From: Akanthomyces muscarius
Taxonomy: Eukaryota; Ascomycota; Sordariomycetes; Hypocreales; Cordycipitaceae
NCBI RefSeq assembly: GCF_028009165.1
Contig: NC_079242.1
Coordinates: forward strand, 5,322,821 to 5,386,820
Direction of reading: 5' to 3'
DNA: 64,000 nucleotides
The first letter of the stretch is position 1. Each line of letters starts with the position of its first letter. Made by a program: the position numbers and the translations under genes. Of this stretch, positions 37,384 to 49,241 are shown one piece after another. The notes beneath the pieces were generated by a model. That model saw only the letters and a program-made list of their open reading frames with translations. It made no database searches and had not been told where the DNA came from.

Positions 37384-38350
37384 TTTGGCTGATTGGGATG
37401 AAATGAAAACTCCCGGATTTTCTAGGTGTGCTGGTGCTCTGCAAAGCCTGGCCGTGAGGCGGTGATGTATTGAGCCGGGGGTGTCTGGAGTGATGGTTCG
37501 AGCTTGAGTCGACAATGCTCAAAGCAGCACATGTTGCGTATATTTGAATGAAACCTAGAATGAGGTGTTTGGCATTTCTGTCAAGCTCGCTACGTGTTAG
37601 AAATTTCTGAGCCTTGAGCCTTGAGCCCAGAGCCTAACAAACCGATGTAAGTGAGCGTAGTCTGGAGCGGTGACGGATATTGCCGCGGAAACTATTTCAA
37701 AAACGTGCCATTTCTCTGCTTTGCGTCTCGATACTGGATCCACTTAGTGCTCAAATTCCAACCACTGCCATGAGAGTTGGAGCTGATCAGTGAAGGCATT
37801 GCCGGACCCAGCGTCGGCGAGAAGAGCAGTCAGCCACCCGAGCCCACAGCCCCCATTGTTCAAGTCTAGAGCCGTTGAGCGGAAGGCCCGCGGTGGGCGT
37901 CCCAGCTTGGCATTTTCTCGGACGCCGAAAGCAAGCTGTGGACACGGCAAGAGTGGATTGGGGCGTTTCTGGGCTTTTAACAGAGGCAGGCTGGCAGCCC
38001 GAAGCCTTTGACAGCGTGCCCGCGGTGCGCATAAGATCCTGCTAGTGCCTCGTAAGCCGCCAGTATCTGTTGGAATAGGGCAAAGTAAGAATAGTATGAG
38101 GGATTTGAAAGGCGAAATCAGGCTATGCTCCAGTATATATTGCTGACTGGCTTTTGCCTGCGTTGTCCCCGCGGCGACATTGACCCTGACCGCTGCAGCC
38201 TTGTGCTCTGATGGCTGAGAATCATCCCTGTTGAGGGCGCTAATTGGCTCAACGCTTCAGAAGATTGCTCCACTGCCCAGATATCTTATAAACATTAGAA
38301 ATCGTGCTTCCGTAACAGCAACAGCAGTCGTTTCCAACCATCTAACCGTA
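37384..38350. promoter_or_regulatory. Divergent promoter between PKS and glycosyltransferase, with CCGCGG sites
   Basis: 967 bp between the two start codons. Four CCGCGG palindromes occur at 37683-37688, 37888-37893, 38020-38025 and 38169-38174. The palindrome is CCG and CGG facing each other with no spacer, a layout that Zn2Cys6 dimers can read. The last site sits inside a longer near-palindrome (TGTCCCCGCGGCGACA). TATA-like words are at about 38131-38138 and 38285-38291. The AflR-like factor at 27458 is the obvious candidate ligand, but this is inference. Confidence 0.55.
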
Positions 38351-40155
38351 ATGGATGCTCAGAGCCTCACGACCCAGTCAGGCCCGTCCAATAAGACGTC
38401 GTCGGATGAAACATGCAACAGTCCACCACGAAAGCGAGTGCTGGTGTTAGTCTGTGGCGGCGGGTACACAAATGCAGGTAGGCTTATTTATTCTCCGTAT
38501 TAAGCTTTTGGGCCTAATACATGAGATTTCCCGTCCCCACCCGCCTTATTTGAGAGGCGAATATAGTTGAAGTTGACTGACTGTCGGCATCAGCTCCAGT
38601 ACTCGAGATCGCCTCGATACTCTCAACCAGAGGGTACGAGATTGAGTTTGGCACCCTCTCTGGCCGTGACAGATGGCTCAAGGACTGGCCCTTCATATCT
38701 CGCCTCCACGTCCTCGGCAACAGTGCGCCTTGGAGCGTGGAGGAGCAAGCTTACATCAACATGTGCGAGTGGAACGCAGACTTAATCAAGAACTGGCGTA
38801 CCGTCTTCGAAACCAAGGCATACATTGAGTCGACATGGCCAGAGGTATACACCTCGCTAAAGAGAGTCGTCCAGGACAAGAAGTCTCGGCCCGACTTTAT
38901 CCTCGCAGACTACTGGGTCGAGGCGGCGAGGGACGTCTGTCTCGAACACGACATCCCGCTCGCCATGCACTGGCCTCAGATGCCTACCAACATGCTTCAC
39001 TCGGCTCACATCCCAGGAATTCCTGGACTGCAGATGGAGGTCATCACGTCGGAATTCGCAACCATCTGGCAGAGGCTAAAGAACGCAGCGGCGCTTCCCA
39101 CTGCACTGCCCCAGTATCTGCGATACCTGCGCACGACCAAGAAGATGCGCCTTACCAGGGGTGTGACGAGAATGCCGGCCGCCTTGCCGAAGCCAGAGTA
39201 TCTCTGTCTTGTGAATTCCTTCTTCGGCATGGAGGCCGCAAAGGATCTTCCGCCAAACGTCGTGCCAATTGGTCCGATCCTGTCGAAGGCGTACACTCCT
39301 TTGACTCCGCAGCTGGATCAGTTCCTTGCGACTCGCCATAGGGTGGTTTACGTCTCAATGGGAACGCACGTAATCATGACCCATGAGCGGTTCTGCCATA
39401 TTCTCCGCGGATGCATGGCCGCCCTTGATGCCGGCAAGGTTGACGGCGTTGTCTGGGCAGTGGAGTCCAAGAACCGGTCCCGGCTGATCCAGTCGGAGCT
39501 CGTCTACACGTCACAACCAACCGTAACCGCCGCACATGACGCCAACAAGCTCGCAAAGGCCACCGTCGGAGACTTGATCAACAACGCGCATCCGTCTCTC
39601 CTGTTTGTCGACTTTGCTCCGCAGCGCGCCCTCTTGTACAGCAGCAGCGTCGCCATCTTTGTCAGCCACACTGGGCCTGCGTCCAAGAACGAGGCCGCAT
39701 TTGCGGGCGTGCCTCTGATTTCTATCCCTGTCTACTTTGACCAGATCCAGTACTCTATGCGAGCCCGAGATGCCGGCGTCGCCCTGTCCTTTAAGAAGGA
39801 GAAGCTCACCACGCACGACATCACGGCCGCCATCTTCCGCATCGTGGATGACATTGCCTGCCAGGGTCCAATCTCGATCAACGTCAAGCGACTGAGCGCC
39901 ATCGCGCAGCTCACATCGAAGCGCAAGTTTCTGGCGGCTGACCTCATCGAAGAGACTCTTATCGACTGGGAGGGGAGAAAGGCAGAAAGGGATTTTGGTG
40001 TGGAAAGGCCGCGCGGCATGCATCTGCAGACCGCGGATGCAAGGATGGGCTGGTTCAAGGCGCGCAACTTGGATCTTTGGGCGCTCGTTGGTGCGGCGGG
40101 CTTGACCGTGGCTGGCATCGTCATCCTGGCTGTGGTGTTGCCTCTGAAGCTATGA
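38351..40155 (+). CDS. UDP-glycosyltransferase (GT1 family) with C-terminal membrane anchor
   Basis: Exons 38351..38477 and 38594..40155, with a 116-nt intron, give 562 residues. The N-terminal Rossmann strand reads VLVLVCGGGYTNAAPVLEIA, spanning the splice junction. The nucleotide-sugar domain carries VYVSMGTHV and the donor-binding loop FVSHTGPASKNEAAFAGVP with DQIQ near its end. A hydrophobic segment of about 22 residues at the very C-terminus suggests anchoring in the ER or another internal membrane. The family transfers a sugar from a UDP-sugar to small acceptors; here the acceptor would be the polyketide. In fungal relatives I recall a catalytic histidine directly after GGxT; here that position is Asn (AAT). 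The frame is intact. Confidence 0.85.
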
Positions 40156-40890
40156 GCTCGGCGTGTACATATTTTCCATGATGATTCTCTTACATTTCGC
40201 AAATAGAATGTTTATATGTTAAAAGTAAGAACTCTTTCTACAGCCACGTCCTATTTCGTGATGAGTTCCAACTACTCACCACAGTTTCCACCTCATAACT
40301 CCGTGAGCTGGTCAATTGAAGGGCGTTGGCACTACGAAAGACATTGATTCGTCTTTTTGTGAAGAAAGAGAAGCAGCGTCGTTATAATATAGAAACTACC
40401 TTGAAATTCTGTATCATGTTCGTTTCAAAAAAAAACCCTCAAAAACGATGCGGACAAAAGCACACGCAGAGGCTTGACACCAGGTTTGGGATATAAATCA
40501 ATGGATATATAGACTGTCTAATGTGAACAATTTGGTTTATGCAAGCAAGAAACTATTTATAAAAGCAAGATCTTTCTCGGAGTATCCCATCGCCGCACTC
40601 TTTGTTTTCCCCTTCTGTACACCTGCTGACTCTCAAGTTGCCCCTCGGACCAATGCAGCGACGTGACCTCTGCCGGCCAACTTGAGAGAAAGCAAAACCT
40701 AAAGCCGTAGTGCGAGCGAAGGGCGAACAAAAGATTTTCAGAACCACAAGTAAAACCAGAGACAGAAGCAGAACCAAAAGTAGACCCCAAAGCAGAGGTA
40801 GAATCGAAGCCAAGAGCAGAGGCAGATGCAAATCAGAACCAGGATAGATATGGAACGGTCATCACCCAGTTCAGAGTGAAAAGAAAATCT
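40156..40890. other. Intergenic region between converging genes with purine-rich tract
   Basis: About 735 bp between the 3' ends of the glycosyltransferase and the RTA1-like gene. From about 40735 to 40845 there is a purine-rich, imperfectly repeated tract (AGCAGA/GAACCA words). On the plus strand it reads as a Glu/Pro/Lys/Ala-rich peptide in one frame, but without a credible start. No gene is called. Confidence 0.5.
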
Positions 40891-42025
40891 CTAGCAAGAC
40901 TGTGCCTGTGACTTGATGCTGGGTTGATCGTTCAGGGGGTACTCGGTATCGGAAAGGCACTTGGTCTTTCCATCCGCGTTGAAGATGAGTCCAGGATGAC
41001 CAAGTGTCAGAGCGCATGTGGCTGCGAAGACGAGTCTAGAGTCGGAAGCAAAGCGTCAGTCGAGCAACATAAAAGGCAGTCAGCCGGAAAAAAAAGAATG
41101 GAAGGGAAGAATAGGATAGCGAAAGAATACTCACGTTCCCTCGAGGCCAATGAACAGGGCCTCGTCCTTGACAAGCGATCCACCGTAGCCCTCGCGGAGC
41201 TCAACGAGACGGAAGACGCAGCGGACAGTAATGAGGATTACAGCTCCATAGAGACATGAAAAGAAGGTGTAGACTCTCCAGTCCCGTTCAGTCGCATTGA
41301 TTCCGGATCGAAAGTAGCGGATGGTAAAGTCTCCCATGAAGCCGCAAAAGATGACGATGGTGACGACCTGGAACGCGAGACCGGCGAGTGCGAGATTGAC
41401 GCCAAGCTGGCTGGCTCCCTTTGCCGACACAGACATGGCTCCACCGGCGGCCTGGAGGGCCAGAGAGACGATATCGCAAGGAAGGAAGACCCAGTAGAAG
41501 TAGCTCGGGTTAAAGCGAGAGAGCTGAGGAGCAAAGGCGTTGATGACTTGGGCGAGGGTGATGTAGATGGCGGCGCAAAAGTAGACGGGCGTGGTCGTGA
41601 TGCAAGCTATTGGTTGAGAGAACTCGTTGTTAGTAACAACAACAGAAATTCGAGCCACACCACGCAGGCTTGATCTGCTTACTGATTTGGAGCATGAAAC
41701 CGGCAAAGTCGAATGGGTTGCGGTACAGCAGGACACGGCCGAGGTAGCCCAGGATGGCGGAGATGCAGCCGATGACACAGGCGATGGCAAAGAAGCGCGA
41801 CTTCCATCGGAAGCCTAGGTAGATGTGGACGAGACCAGCAATGGCAAATAGGGCTATGGACAGGACGTTGGCAATCAGAGACGGGCGGTAGCCATAGACG
41901 GAGTACTGCACGGGGCAGATGTTGATGGTGCAGTTGGCCTTGGGGCCGAAGCGGACCACGTACGGCGGCAGCCCAGGGAACTCACCAGCAGGTGGTCCCT
42001 GATCCGAGGGCGGTACTTGCGACAT
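40891..42025 (-). CDS. RTA1-like seven-TM protein
   Basis: Three exons (42025..41683, 41606..41135, 41035..40891) encode 319 residues; introns are 76 and 99 nt. The protein has a short N-terminus (YSVYGYRPSL before TM1) and seven hydrophobic segments. FCAAIYITLAQVI and FLPCDIVSLALQAAGGAMS are hallmarks of the RTA1 / lipid-translocating exporter-like family. The last loop and TM7 contain LVFAATCALTLGHPGLIF. Family members sit in the plasma membrane and are linked to tolerance of toxic lipids and other compounds; the biochemical role is not settled. In this cluster it may protect against or move the product. It shares a promoter region with the MFS gene at 43235. Confidence 0.88.
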
Positions 42026-43234
42026 TCTGATGTTGGATGAGGAAAGTTAAGATGTAGGTGGGGGGAGAAGAAGACAAGACGCGAGGTGGGAAAGGGAAGA
42101 GGGAAGAGAGTGAAGAAGTAGGGGTATTAAGAAGGATGCTATGGAGAAGGATGATATGGGGAAGGATGATCTGAAGAGGAAAGGTATGAAGAAGTGCTGT
42201 AGCAACTAATCGATGATGGGAGATCAAGGGAACATAAAAGGCCAACGGTTCCTGATCGCAAGACAACAAGGGACTACAAACCGCCTCGCAACAGCAGATG
42301 CCAAAAGCAGCCTTGCGGCTGTGCACAATAACATAATGCGAGCTGATTGCGTGTCAAGCGTCTGCAGCAGATGTGACAGCGAAAGCGAAGCACATCTCGC
42401 AACTAAAGCGAGCAGAGGAGATTATGCTTAATTGGAACGGGGGAGTGGGGGGGGGGCAGTGCCAGATCGATTCAGAGACTCTTCAACGCGGTCGGCGATG
42501 CCCAAGGCCCATCCAACCATTCTCGATTGGTCCATGTGAGGGCCGGCACCGCGCTGGACTCGACGGACGGGTGTCATGAAGCTGTGTTGGCTGCGCGGGT
42601 TTGTCCTGGTGGCGGTCGCACTCGCACTTACACGACGCCTGGATCGGCGCGGGAAGCGTTTCTCGGCGACTTTGAGCTCAGCCCTGTTCAGCCCGGGTAC
42701 ACGGCAGGTCACTCACAGCAACAAGGCTGCGGCCGAGGTACCTGCATGATACCTGGACCCGCCTCGCACCCAGAATCTCGCCGCGGCGACTTTAATAAAC
42801 CGTTTTCCTTTGGCTTGGCATCACCGCATCTAATATGTTGGCTGGGGGGGAGGCCGGGCAGGGTTGGCCTGCAGCTGGCCAGCGCCGGGCATTGAAATGG
42901 CGCCGCTGAATGGACGAACAGGTCGCCTCGCATAGGAGTCAAGGGAGAATTTCAATTAATTGAGTCCTGAAAAGGGCTAGTCAAGGTCGCATTCTCCTAC
43001 CATGCTTGCGTCAGACTCGCCATTTGATATATAGCGATACTCTACGTGCAGCTGAGCCACGCCCACCCAAACCGTCTCACGACCCATCATTGGCTGTTCG
43101 CGACGAAACAAGTAGTTGCAGAGAAAATAGTTCATCTCCCAACCGCATTTCCAAAAAAAGAAAAAGTCAATAAAAGTTACAACTAAGAAACAAGGAGCCA
43201 GCGGTTTTGCCGCCCGCACGACGGCGAGCCCCCC
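42026..43234. promoter_or_regulatory. Divergent promoter between RTA1-like and MFS genes
   Basis: 1209 bp. Close to the RTA1-like start (about 42060-42190) the strand read by that gene is strongly pyrimidine-rich, with repeated CATCCTTC words. A G-run lies at about 42436-42457. CCGCGGCGAC occurs at 42781-42790 and is identical over ten bases to the site at 38169 in the PKS/glycosyltransferase promoter, which hints at shared control. No further gene is supported, although a frame of about 120 codons at 42527 exists. Confidence 0.45.
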
Positions 43235-45548
43235 ATGTCCCAACCAAAAACGACGCCCGGTCGGGACGTCGCAGTCGCTGGAGACTGCGCCACGGAGAAT
43301 GTCGCAGCGGCTGAAGCTGGAACGGGCAGGCTGCCCGCCGCCCATTTGAAGCCGATGCAGGGATGGAGCCTGTGGCTCACGCTGGCATGGTATACGCCCG
43401 CAACTGAAGACAACCAGCGAAGGCCTAGCGCCCCCACGCTAACAATCTGCCTTTGCAGCCTCGGACTGGGTCTCCTGCTCTCGAGCCTGGAGACGACGAT
43501 TATCGGAACGGCCTTGTTGTCGATTTCGTCGAGCTTGGGGGGGTTTGACAAGAGCAACTGGGTCGTGACGTCGTATCTCATCACTTACACGGGTATGTGA
43601 GCCAGTGGATCGCGCCGCCGTTCCCGACCTGAGCGACGCAATTACTCTCACCAAAAAAACAGAGATGCAGAAAAAGAAGCCAATGAAGTAAACTAACCTG
43701 TTTAATGTAGCCTTTTTGGTTGTATGGGCTCGCGCGAGCGACTTGGTAGGGAGGAAGACGACCCTGATTCCCGCGCAGCTCATCTTTACCTCGTTTTCCC
43801 TCGCCGGCGGTCTAAGCCAGACGATGAAGCAACTGTACGTCCTCAACAACTCCCATACGAGAAAATAAGAGAGAAACAAAAAGAAAATGGGAAAAAATAA
43901 GAAAATGATCCCAAACCAGACTTGGATGCTAACCTCACACGCGCGAATAGCATCGTCTTCCGCGCCTTCCAGGGCCTGGGCGGCGCAGGCCTGTACAGCC
44001 TGGCCATGACCGTCATGGCCGAGGTGACGCCCGTCCAGCACATTGGCGTCACCTTTGGCATGATGAGCGCCATCTTTGCCACGAGCAGCATCCTCGGCAC
44101 GATCCTCGGTGGTGTCATTGCCAACTCGACGACCTGGCGATGGGTCTTTTACCTCAAGTAAGCCAGCCAGCCCGCCCTAACCAAACTCCTCCCCCCTTCC
44201 CCCCGTTGACCAAAAACTCACATTTTGGGGCCTTTGTGTCCGTTTGTTTTCTAGTCTTCCTCCCGGAATCATCTGCCTCGTCGTCGTCATCTTCGTCTTC
44301 CCCGTCAACACAGGACCGCTCCCGCGCACGTGGCGCACCCTCCAGGGCATCGACTTCCTCGGCGTTGCGACATTCCTCGGCGGCTGCATCCCGCTCATCT
44401 TCGCCCTCGAGTCCGGCGGTGTGCACTACAGCTGGAACAGCGCCGTCGTCGTCGCGAACCTGGTCGTCGGCGGCGTGTGCTTCGCCGCCTTTGCCCTGTG
44501 GCAGTGGTACGTCGACCGGCGTCCGCCCAACCAGAACCTGCTGCCGCTCTTCCCGGTGCGCATCGTGTCGCAGCGAACGGCCGGCCTGATAATATCGTGA
44601 GCTTTTCTCCAAAACAATGTCGTCACCACCCCTGCCATTCCCCAGACGAAGATGCGTGATGTGGATGGATCCGTAATTAACCAGGCGACGCAGGTCCGCC
44701 TTCTTCTCGGGCTTCCCCTTCATGGCCATGCTCATCTTCCTGCCGCAGCGGCTGCAGGTACAAAACGGCCTGAGCCCCATGCAGGCCGGCATCGACATGC
44801 TCGCGCTGCTGCTGCTGACGGCAACGGGGTCGGGCATCGGCGGCATGGTGTCGGCGCGGGCCCGGGTCAAGGGCATGGCGTGGTACATGATGGCGGGCGC
44901 CATCCCGCTACAGATCGTCGGCCTCGGGCTGCTGATGACGCTGCCCGACGGGGCGAGCGCGGTGCCGGCGCGGCAGTACGGCTTCCAGGTCCTGCTGGGG
45001 CTCGGGTTCGGCATCGCCATCAGCAGCCAGACGATTGCCGTGAGGCTAGAGGTCAACCACCGCGACACTAGTAAGTGGGACAGTCCCACGCAGCCATGGT
45101 TAATTACTTTTGAGAAACCTAGCAAGGCTAACATTGGTTGTGCGCAGGCGTCGTCACGAGCGCCATCACGCAGGTCCGGGTCCTCGGTGGCCTCGTCGGC
45201 ATCGCCATCGGGCAGAGCATCATCTCCAGCCGGCTGAGCTGGCAGGTCGGCCCCGTCCTGGGACGCGAGAAGCTGGGCGAGATCCTGACGTCCATCAACC
45301 GGGTCAAGCAGCTGCCGGCCGAGGAGGCGGCGCTGGTGCGGCTATCGTACGGGCAGGCCAACCTGACCATGTACAAGGCGATGCTGGGGTTCGCCGTCGT
45401 CGCGCTGGCGTCGTGCCTGGCGGCGTGGAAGCCCGGCTTTGACAGCATGCTGGACGCGGAGAGCAGGCACCGGGAGCTGCAGCACCAGGAGAGCAGCGAC
45501 GGCAACCGGTCCGAGACGACGACGGAGGAGAAGCCTGGCCGGCCCTGA
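43235..45548 (+). CDS. MFS transporter, DHA2 (14-TM) type
   Basis: Seven exons (43235..43389, 43459..43592, 43711..43834, 43951..44157, 44255..44596, 44694..45070, 45148..45548) give 579 residues; introns are 69-118 nt and all phases agree. TM1 ends LLLSSLETTIIGTAL, the LDxTI-like motif of this class. The loop after TM2 reads ARASDLVGRK, and motif C includes [29 protein letters not shown] across a splice site. The family exports toxic metabolites by proton antiport, and this is the likely efflux pump of the polyketide cluster. Intron 1 is 69 nt with no stop in frame, so a form with 23 extra residues could be made if it is retained. Confidence 0.9.
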
Positions 45549-45879
45549 GAGAGGAATAAGAAAGAGATGGAATACGCGCGAAAGAAGGATGATGGAGGCA
45601 ATGTGCGAATCGAAGATGACAAAAATTAGATAAATAGCTGGCTCACGAACGACTTTTGTAAATATGATTGCAGGATACTGAGGGTGTACTATTCTATAAA
45701 TGGTTTATTAAATGTGATATGCCTAATTGGGAATCAGGCCTCAAAAGGACAAATAACTACGTGTCTCAGTACGTGTAATTTATAAAAATACTCTAAGGAG
45801 TCGTGCAGGATAGTGGACGACAACCGCTCCGTGCGTACATATGTACAGAAGAGCACGTGTTGTCCAGTTGCGCTAGGTT

Positions 45880-46760
45880 GAGGTCCGTGGCTTCTTTAGC
45901 TGCCAGGTCGGCAGCCTCGTTTCCAGGCACTGCGACTTGTGCAGGGATCTAATAGAATTGGATCTTCCATTTTTAGCGCCTAAGTTTGTCTAGGGCCTGT
46001 ACTACCTCAACAAGGATGTATTGGCCGGATGGTCTTGGCCGGATGGACATTTCGGGCTCTGTATGGCTTATATGGCCGCCTGGTTGTCGGTGAGGATGGC
46101 GCACCAGCCAGGGGTGGCGCCTGCTTGCTGGATATCGAGGACAATTTACAGAGCCAGAACTAGTCCACGGAGCTCCGCCACGTATATGGTGGATACATCA
46201 GAGGTGCCCATACACTGCGTCCGTTTTGTGGTAATGCTATTGAACTGGAGGTTAGGAGCGACCGCAGCTGCACCGACGTGACCATTAATGCAACTTCCGT
46301 CAGTGTAGATACAGATCGTCCGGGCTCCTATGGCGTCATGCTCTTTAATTGCCTCTGCGGCCGTTTTGGCAATTCGTGTGACCGGCGGTGTCCACCAAGG
46401 CAGCACGACGTGCGGCTGGCATTTCTCGAGTTGATTTAGTTGGACGCCGAACTTGTCCTCTAACATCGGCGAGAATCGGTCAAGAGGGCTCGTAGCATCA
46501 CGAGGCTGATACCCCCTTTCCTGATTCCCTTCGATCACAGCCATATTGCTGAAAAGTGGTGTTATTCTGATACGCATTGTCGTTTTAATCGCCATTTGCT
46601 CAAGCTGTTAAAGCACTGGCAGCAGGTGAGCTTCAATATCAACCGCGCCACCTGCTGTCGCCCGGAAAGCTCTAGTGATGATTTGCCTAGCCCGACGTTG
46701 GATTTTTCGAATGGCGGTAAATCATCGAGTTTCCGCGACCACTGCATCCTAAGCCAGGGA
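45880..46760 (-). mobile_element. Tad-like LINE remnant (RNase H end)
   Basis: On the minus strand 46595..46146 encodes a piece ending in an RNase H domain: [19 protein letters not shown] supplies the first catalytic Asp, and [12 protein letters not shown] the Glu-containing helix. It is preceded by [20 protein letters not shown], wording I recall from the C-terminus of fungal Tad/CgT1-type non-LTR retrotransposons. The segment upstream (46747..46600) continues the similarity in another frame, so there is at least one frame shift. Reverse transcriptase is missing; this is a truncated dead copy. It marks the left border of the mobile-element block. Confidence 0.65.
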
Positions 46761-46779
46761 TAAACTATATGCCAAAAAT

Positions 46780-47640
46780 GTGGGAAACGGATCCTAGGTA
46801 CTATTGACGGGGAAGTGAGCCTACTAACCCAGTCTAGTATAACTACAGTAGAGTTAGATTGGAAATTAGTAGTAACAGGGGGTAGAGTTGGATTTCCGCG
46901 ACTAGGGGTAGAGTTAGATACATTAGTAGGTCCACTACTAGTAGTGTAAGCTAATAAGATTATATAGATAAAAGGTATTATTTAATATAAACACGCCTAA
47001 TATATAGTATATAAAGAGCAAAGAATAAAGATATAATAAAGAACTATCTAGCTATTATTTAGAATTAGAGTAATTTAGTTAGCTTTCTATATCTACCTCT
47101 TACTACTAGTTATATCCCACACTTTACGCCTTTATATTAGGATAGGCTAAAATACCGCTAATATCTATATATTATATAATAACTATAAAAAATATAAGTA
47201 TACTACTATACCTAATATAACTAGGAGAATTACTATACTATAAGTTAATTTAATTTTAAGTATAAGATATTTTTAGGGGGTAATATAGGTAGTATAAGTG
47301 GAGTAGAGGCGTAGAAATAGCTATTATAGAGGGATAATATTACTTATTAGAGGTTCTTCCCTTTAAGGCGTACTAATAGGTGGTTTAAGATTAGTTATTT
47401 ATTACTACTAGTATAGGTATATCCTATATATATACTATAAATATTAATAGTAGTAACTATACTAACATAGCTTATAAGCGAGTGGGCCACCTAAGCGAGT
47501 AGGCCACCTTCTAACGTTAACAACCCACTTTCAGGCCATTCCCACTTTCGGGCTAGTAATTCCCAGCCACCTCCATCCCTAACCTATATTACTAGAACTG
47601 TGTTTTCTCGTATAATAATAATTATTTTAGTGTTAAAATT
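46780..47640. repeat. TA-rich decayed DNA, left part of the mobile-element block
   Basis: Abrupt change to very TA-rich sequence near 46780. GGTAGAGTTAGAT-like words recur three times at about 46848-46925. A direct repeat, AAGCGAGTGGGCCACCT / AAGCGAGTAGGCCACCT, lies at about 47473-47510 and could be the left end of the transposon that follows. No gene. Confidence 0.5.
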
Positions 47641-49170
47641 GAACTATTATATTATTATGCCTTAATATACCAAATAAGCGCTTTAAAATGCTATACAGGA
47701 CGTTATTAGCGGCCACAGTATCTGGAAGGCGGCTGGCCGATAGGGAGTACCTCGCTAGACGATATAGAACCGTATAAACGGCCAGATAACACGAAAAGAG
47801 GCCTTTAAGCCGATATAACAGCTTCTAGCCTCTTAAGAAGTATCTCTTATCACCTAGATCCTAATTCAGGACTCTATAGGCAACCCGCCGAGCTATAAGA
47901 GCTGCTAGAAGATAGCTAGGTTCTTATTTATCGCTAATAGCAACCTTTAACTAATTAGTGTAAATTAGTTACGCGGCTTCCTAGCCCGAAACGTAGAGGT
48001 TAGGTCCTTAAGAGGTAAGAGACTTAATTTCTAACGTCTTAATAGCGCTTTAACTTATACTATATAGGCTTTCTTTAAGCTATTAACAATCCTAGTACTT
48101 ATAAAGATACCCCTAGAGAACTAATAGAATATAGATAAGATAGGGCTTATAATAGGCCTCTAAGAGAATAGCTTAGTACTAGGATTATCTTAGAAGAAGA
48201 TTGCCTTAAAGAGACAGTTAGGGCTATATTATTAGAGTATAATCTTTAAGTGTATCTTAGCCGCTAAGACGAAGCTAAACCTATTAGTACTATTTAATAG
48301 AAAGAATATTTAATAATAGTGGTTTCTAGAAGAATTAAAGCCCTTTAAGAAGTGGTTTTTTAAGGTAATAGACTAAGGCTAGACGAATAATATAATTATA
48401 GTGTACTAGCTTAAAACGATTTTTATACTAGAGACAAATCTAACTAATAATAATAACTAACACCTTCTTATTATTAACAGCTATAGTAGCTACTATACAC
48501 TTAAGTTTATATATAAATATTATCTTTATAATATATTCCTTCTATTCTTACTAGCTTATAGCTCTTATATACTTTAACCTCTTAATATAGTAGTCTTTAG
48601 TCCTATTAAAGTTAGCTATAAAAAGGAGCTAGGAAAACGGCTAATAGATAATAACTCGTCGCCTCTTAGAAAGCGAATTTTTCTCTAGTACTATGTAATT
48701 ACTAGAGAGACCGGAATATCTAAAAAGAATATCCTTATAGGGTGGAAGGCAGCTGGCCTATAGCTAGTTAGTATAGCGAAGCTGTTAATAAGCCTGTTAA
48801 TAGCTCAGAGCCTGCTAATAATACCGATAATAGTATCTATAGAGCTAGAAAAGGCACTTAATATCAGTCTTCTAGAGGTCAAAACACCTATATAGAGATA
48901 GCAGCTTCGCCGCCTTCTTTAGGCTAGTACGAGCCGTTTAACTAACTAGTATATAATCCGACTAATACAGCGGAAGATTGAGAAGCAATTTGATATCTAA
49001 TAAGCCCGAATTTGCCTCTAAGTAAGTTAGATATTAAAGCTTAAGGTAAAAGCGAAGCTTATTAAACCCTTTAAACGCAAGTCAGTTAACATAAATCCTA
49101 ATAAAACCTTCACTATAGTTATAGACGTTAAAAACACCTATTCTTAGCTAGAAGAGTAATTAACAGGTAT
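47640..49170 (+). mobile_element. RIP-mutated pogo/Fot-type DNA transposon (Tc1-mariner superfamily)
   Basis: Reading through many stops in one plus-strand frame gives a recognisable transposase. It has a CENP-B-like helix-turn-helix (AIQDVISGHSIWKAAG, GVPR, NRINGQITRKEAFKPI), a stretch like the first catalytic motif (NIDKIGLIIGL for the usual NMDETG), then LLIINSYSS and LNIVVFSPIK where active members have LDGHGSH-like and LDxxVFSPLK motifs. The Asp residues of the second and third motifs read Asn, a G-to-A change. Stops replace Gln and Trp throughout. Both fit RIP acting on both strands. The 3' end seems to abut telomere-like DNA at 49242. Dead copy. Confidence 0.7.
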
Positions 49171-49186
49171 TTAGTACTAGCACACT

Positions 49187-49240
49187 ATTACACTATTAGA
49201 ATTATAATTATTTAGCTCTTAGGCTATCTAATAGTGTAAT
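49187..49240. repeat. 13-bp perfect inverted repeat next to telomeric repeats
   Basis: ATTACACTATTAG at 49187-49199 and its exact reverse complement at 49228-49240 enclose 28 bp. The second arm ends one base before the TTAGGG repeats. It may be the end of the pogo-type element or a separate foldback. Confidence 0.85.
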
Positions 49241-49241
49241 T

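Noticed and set aside
40553..40860. Minus-strand frames of 77-92 codons and a Glu/Pro/Lys-rich plus-strand frame
   Set aside because: They come from a purine-rich imperfect repeat between two converging genes; no credible start or domain.
42527..42895. 122-codon plus-strand frame in the RTA1/MFS promoter
   Set aside because: Low-information sequence overlapping other frames, no domain, and it sits within a region better explained as promoter.
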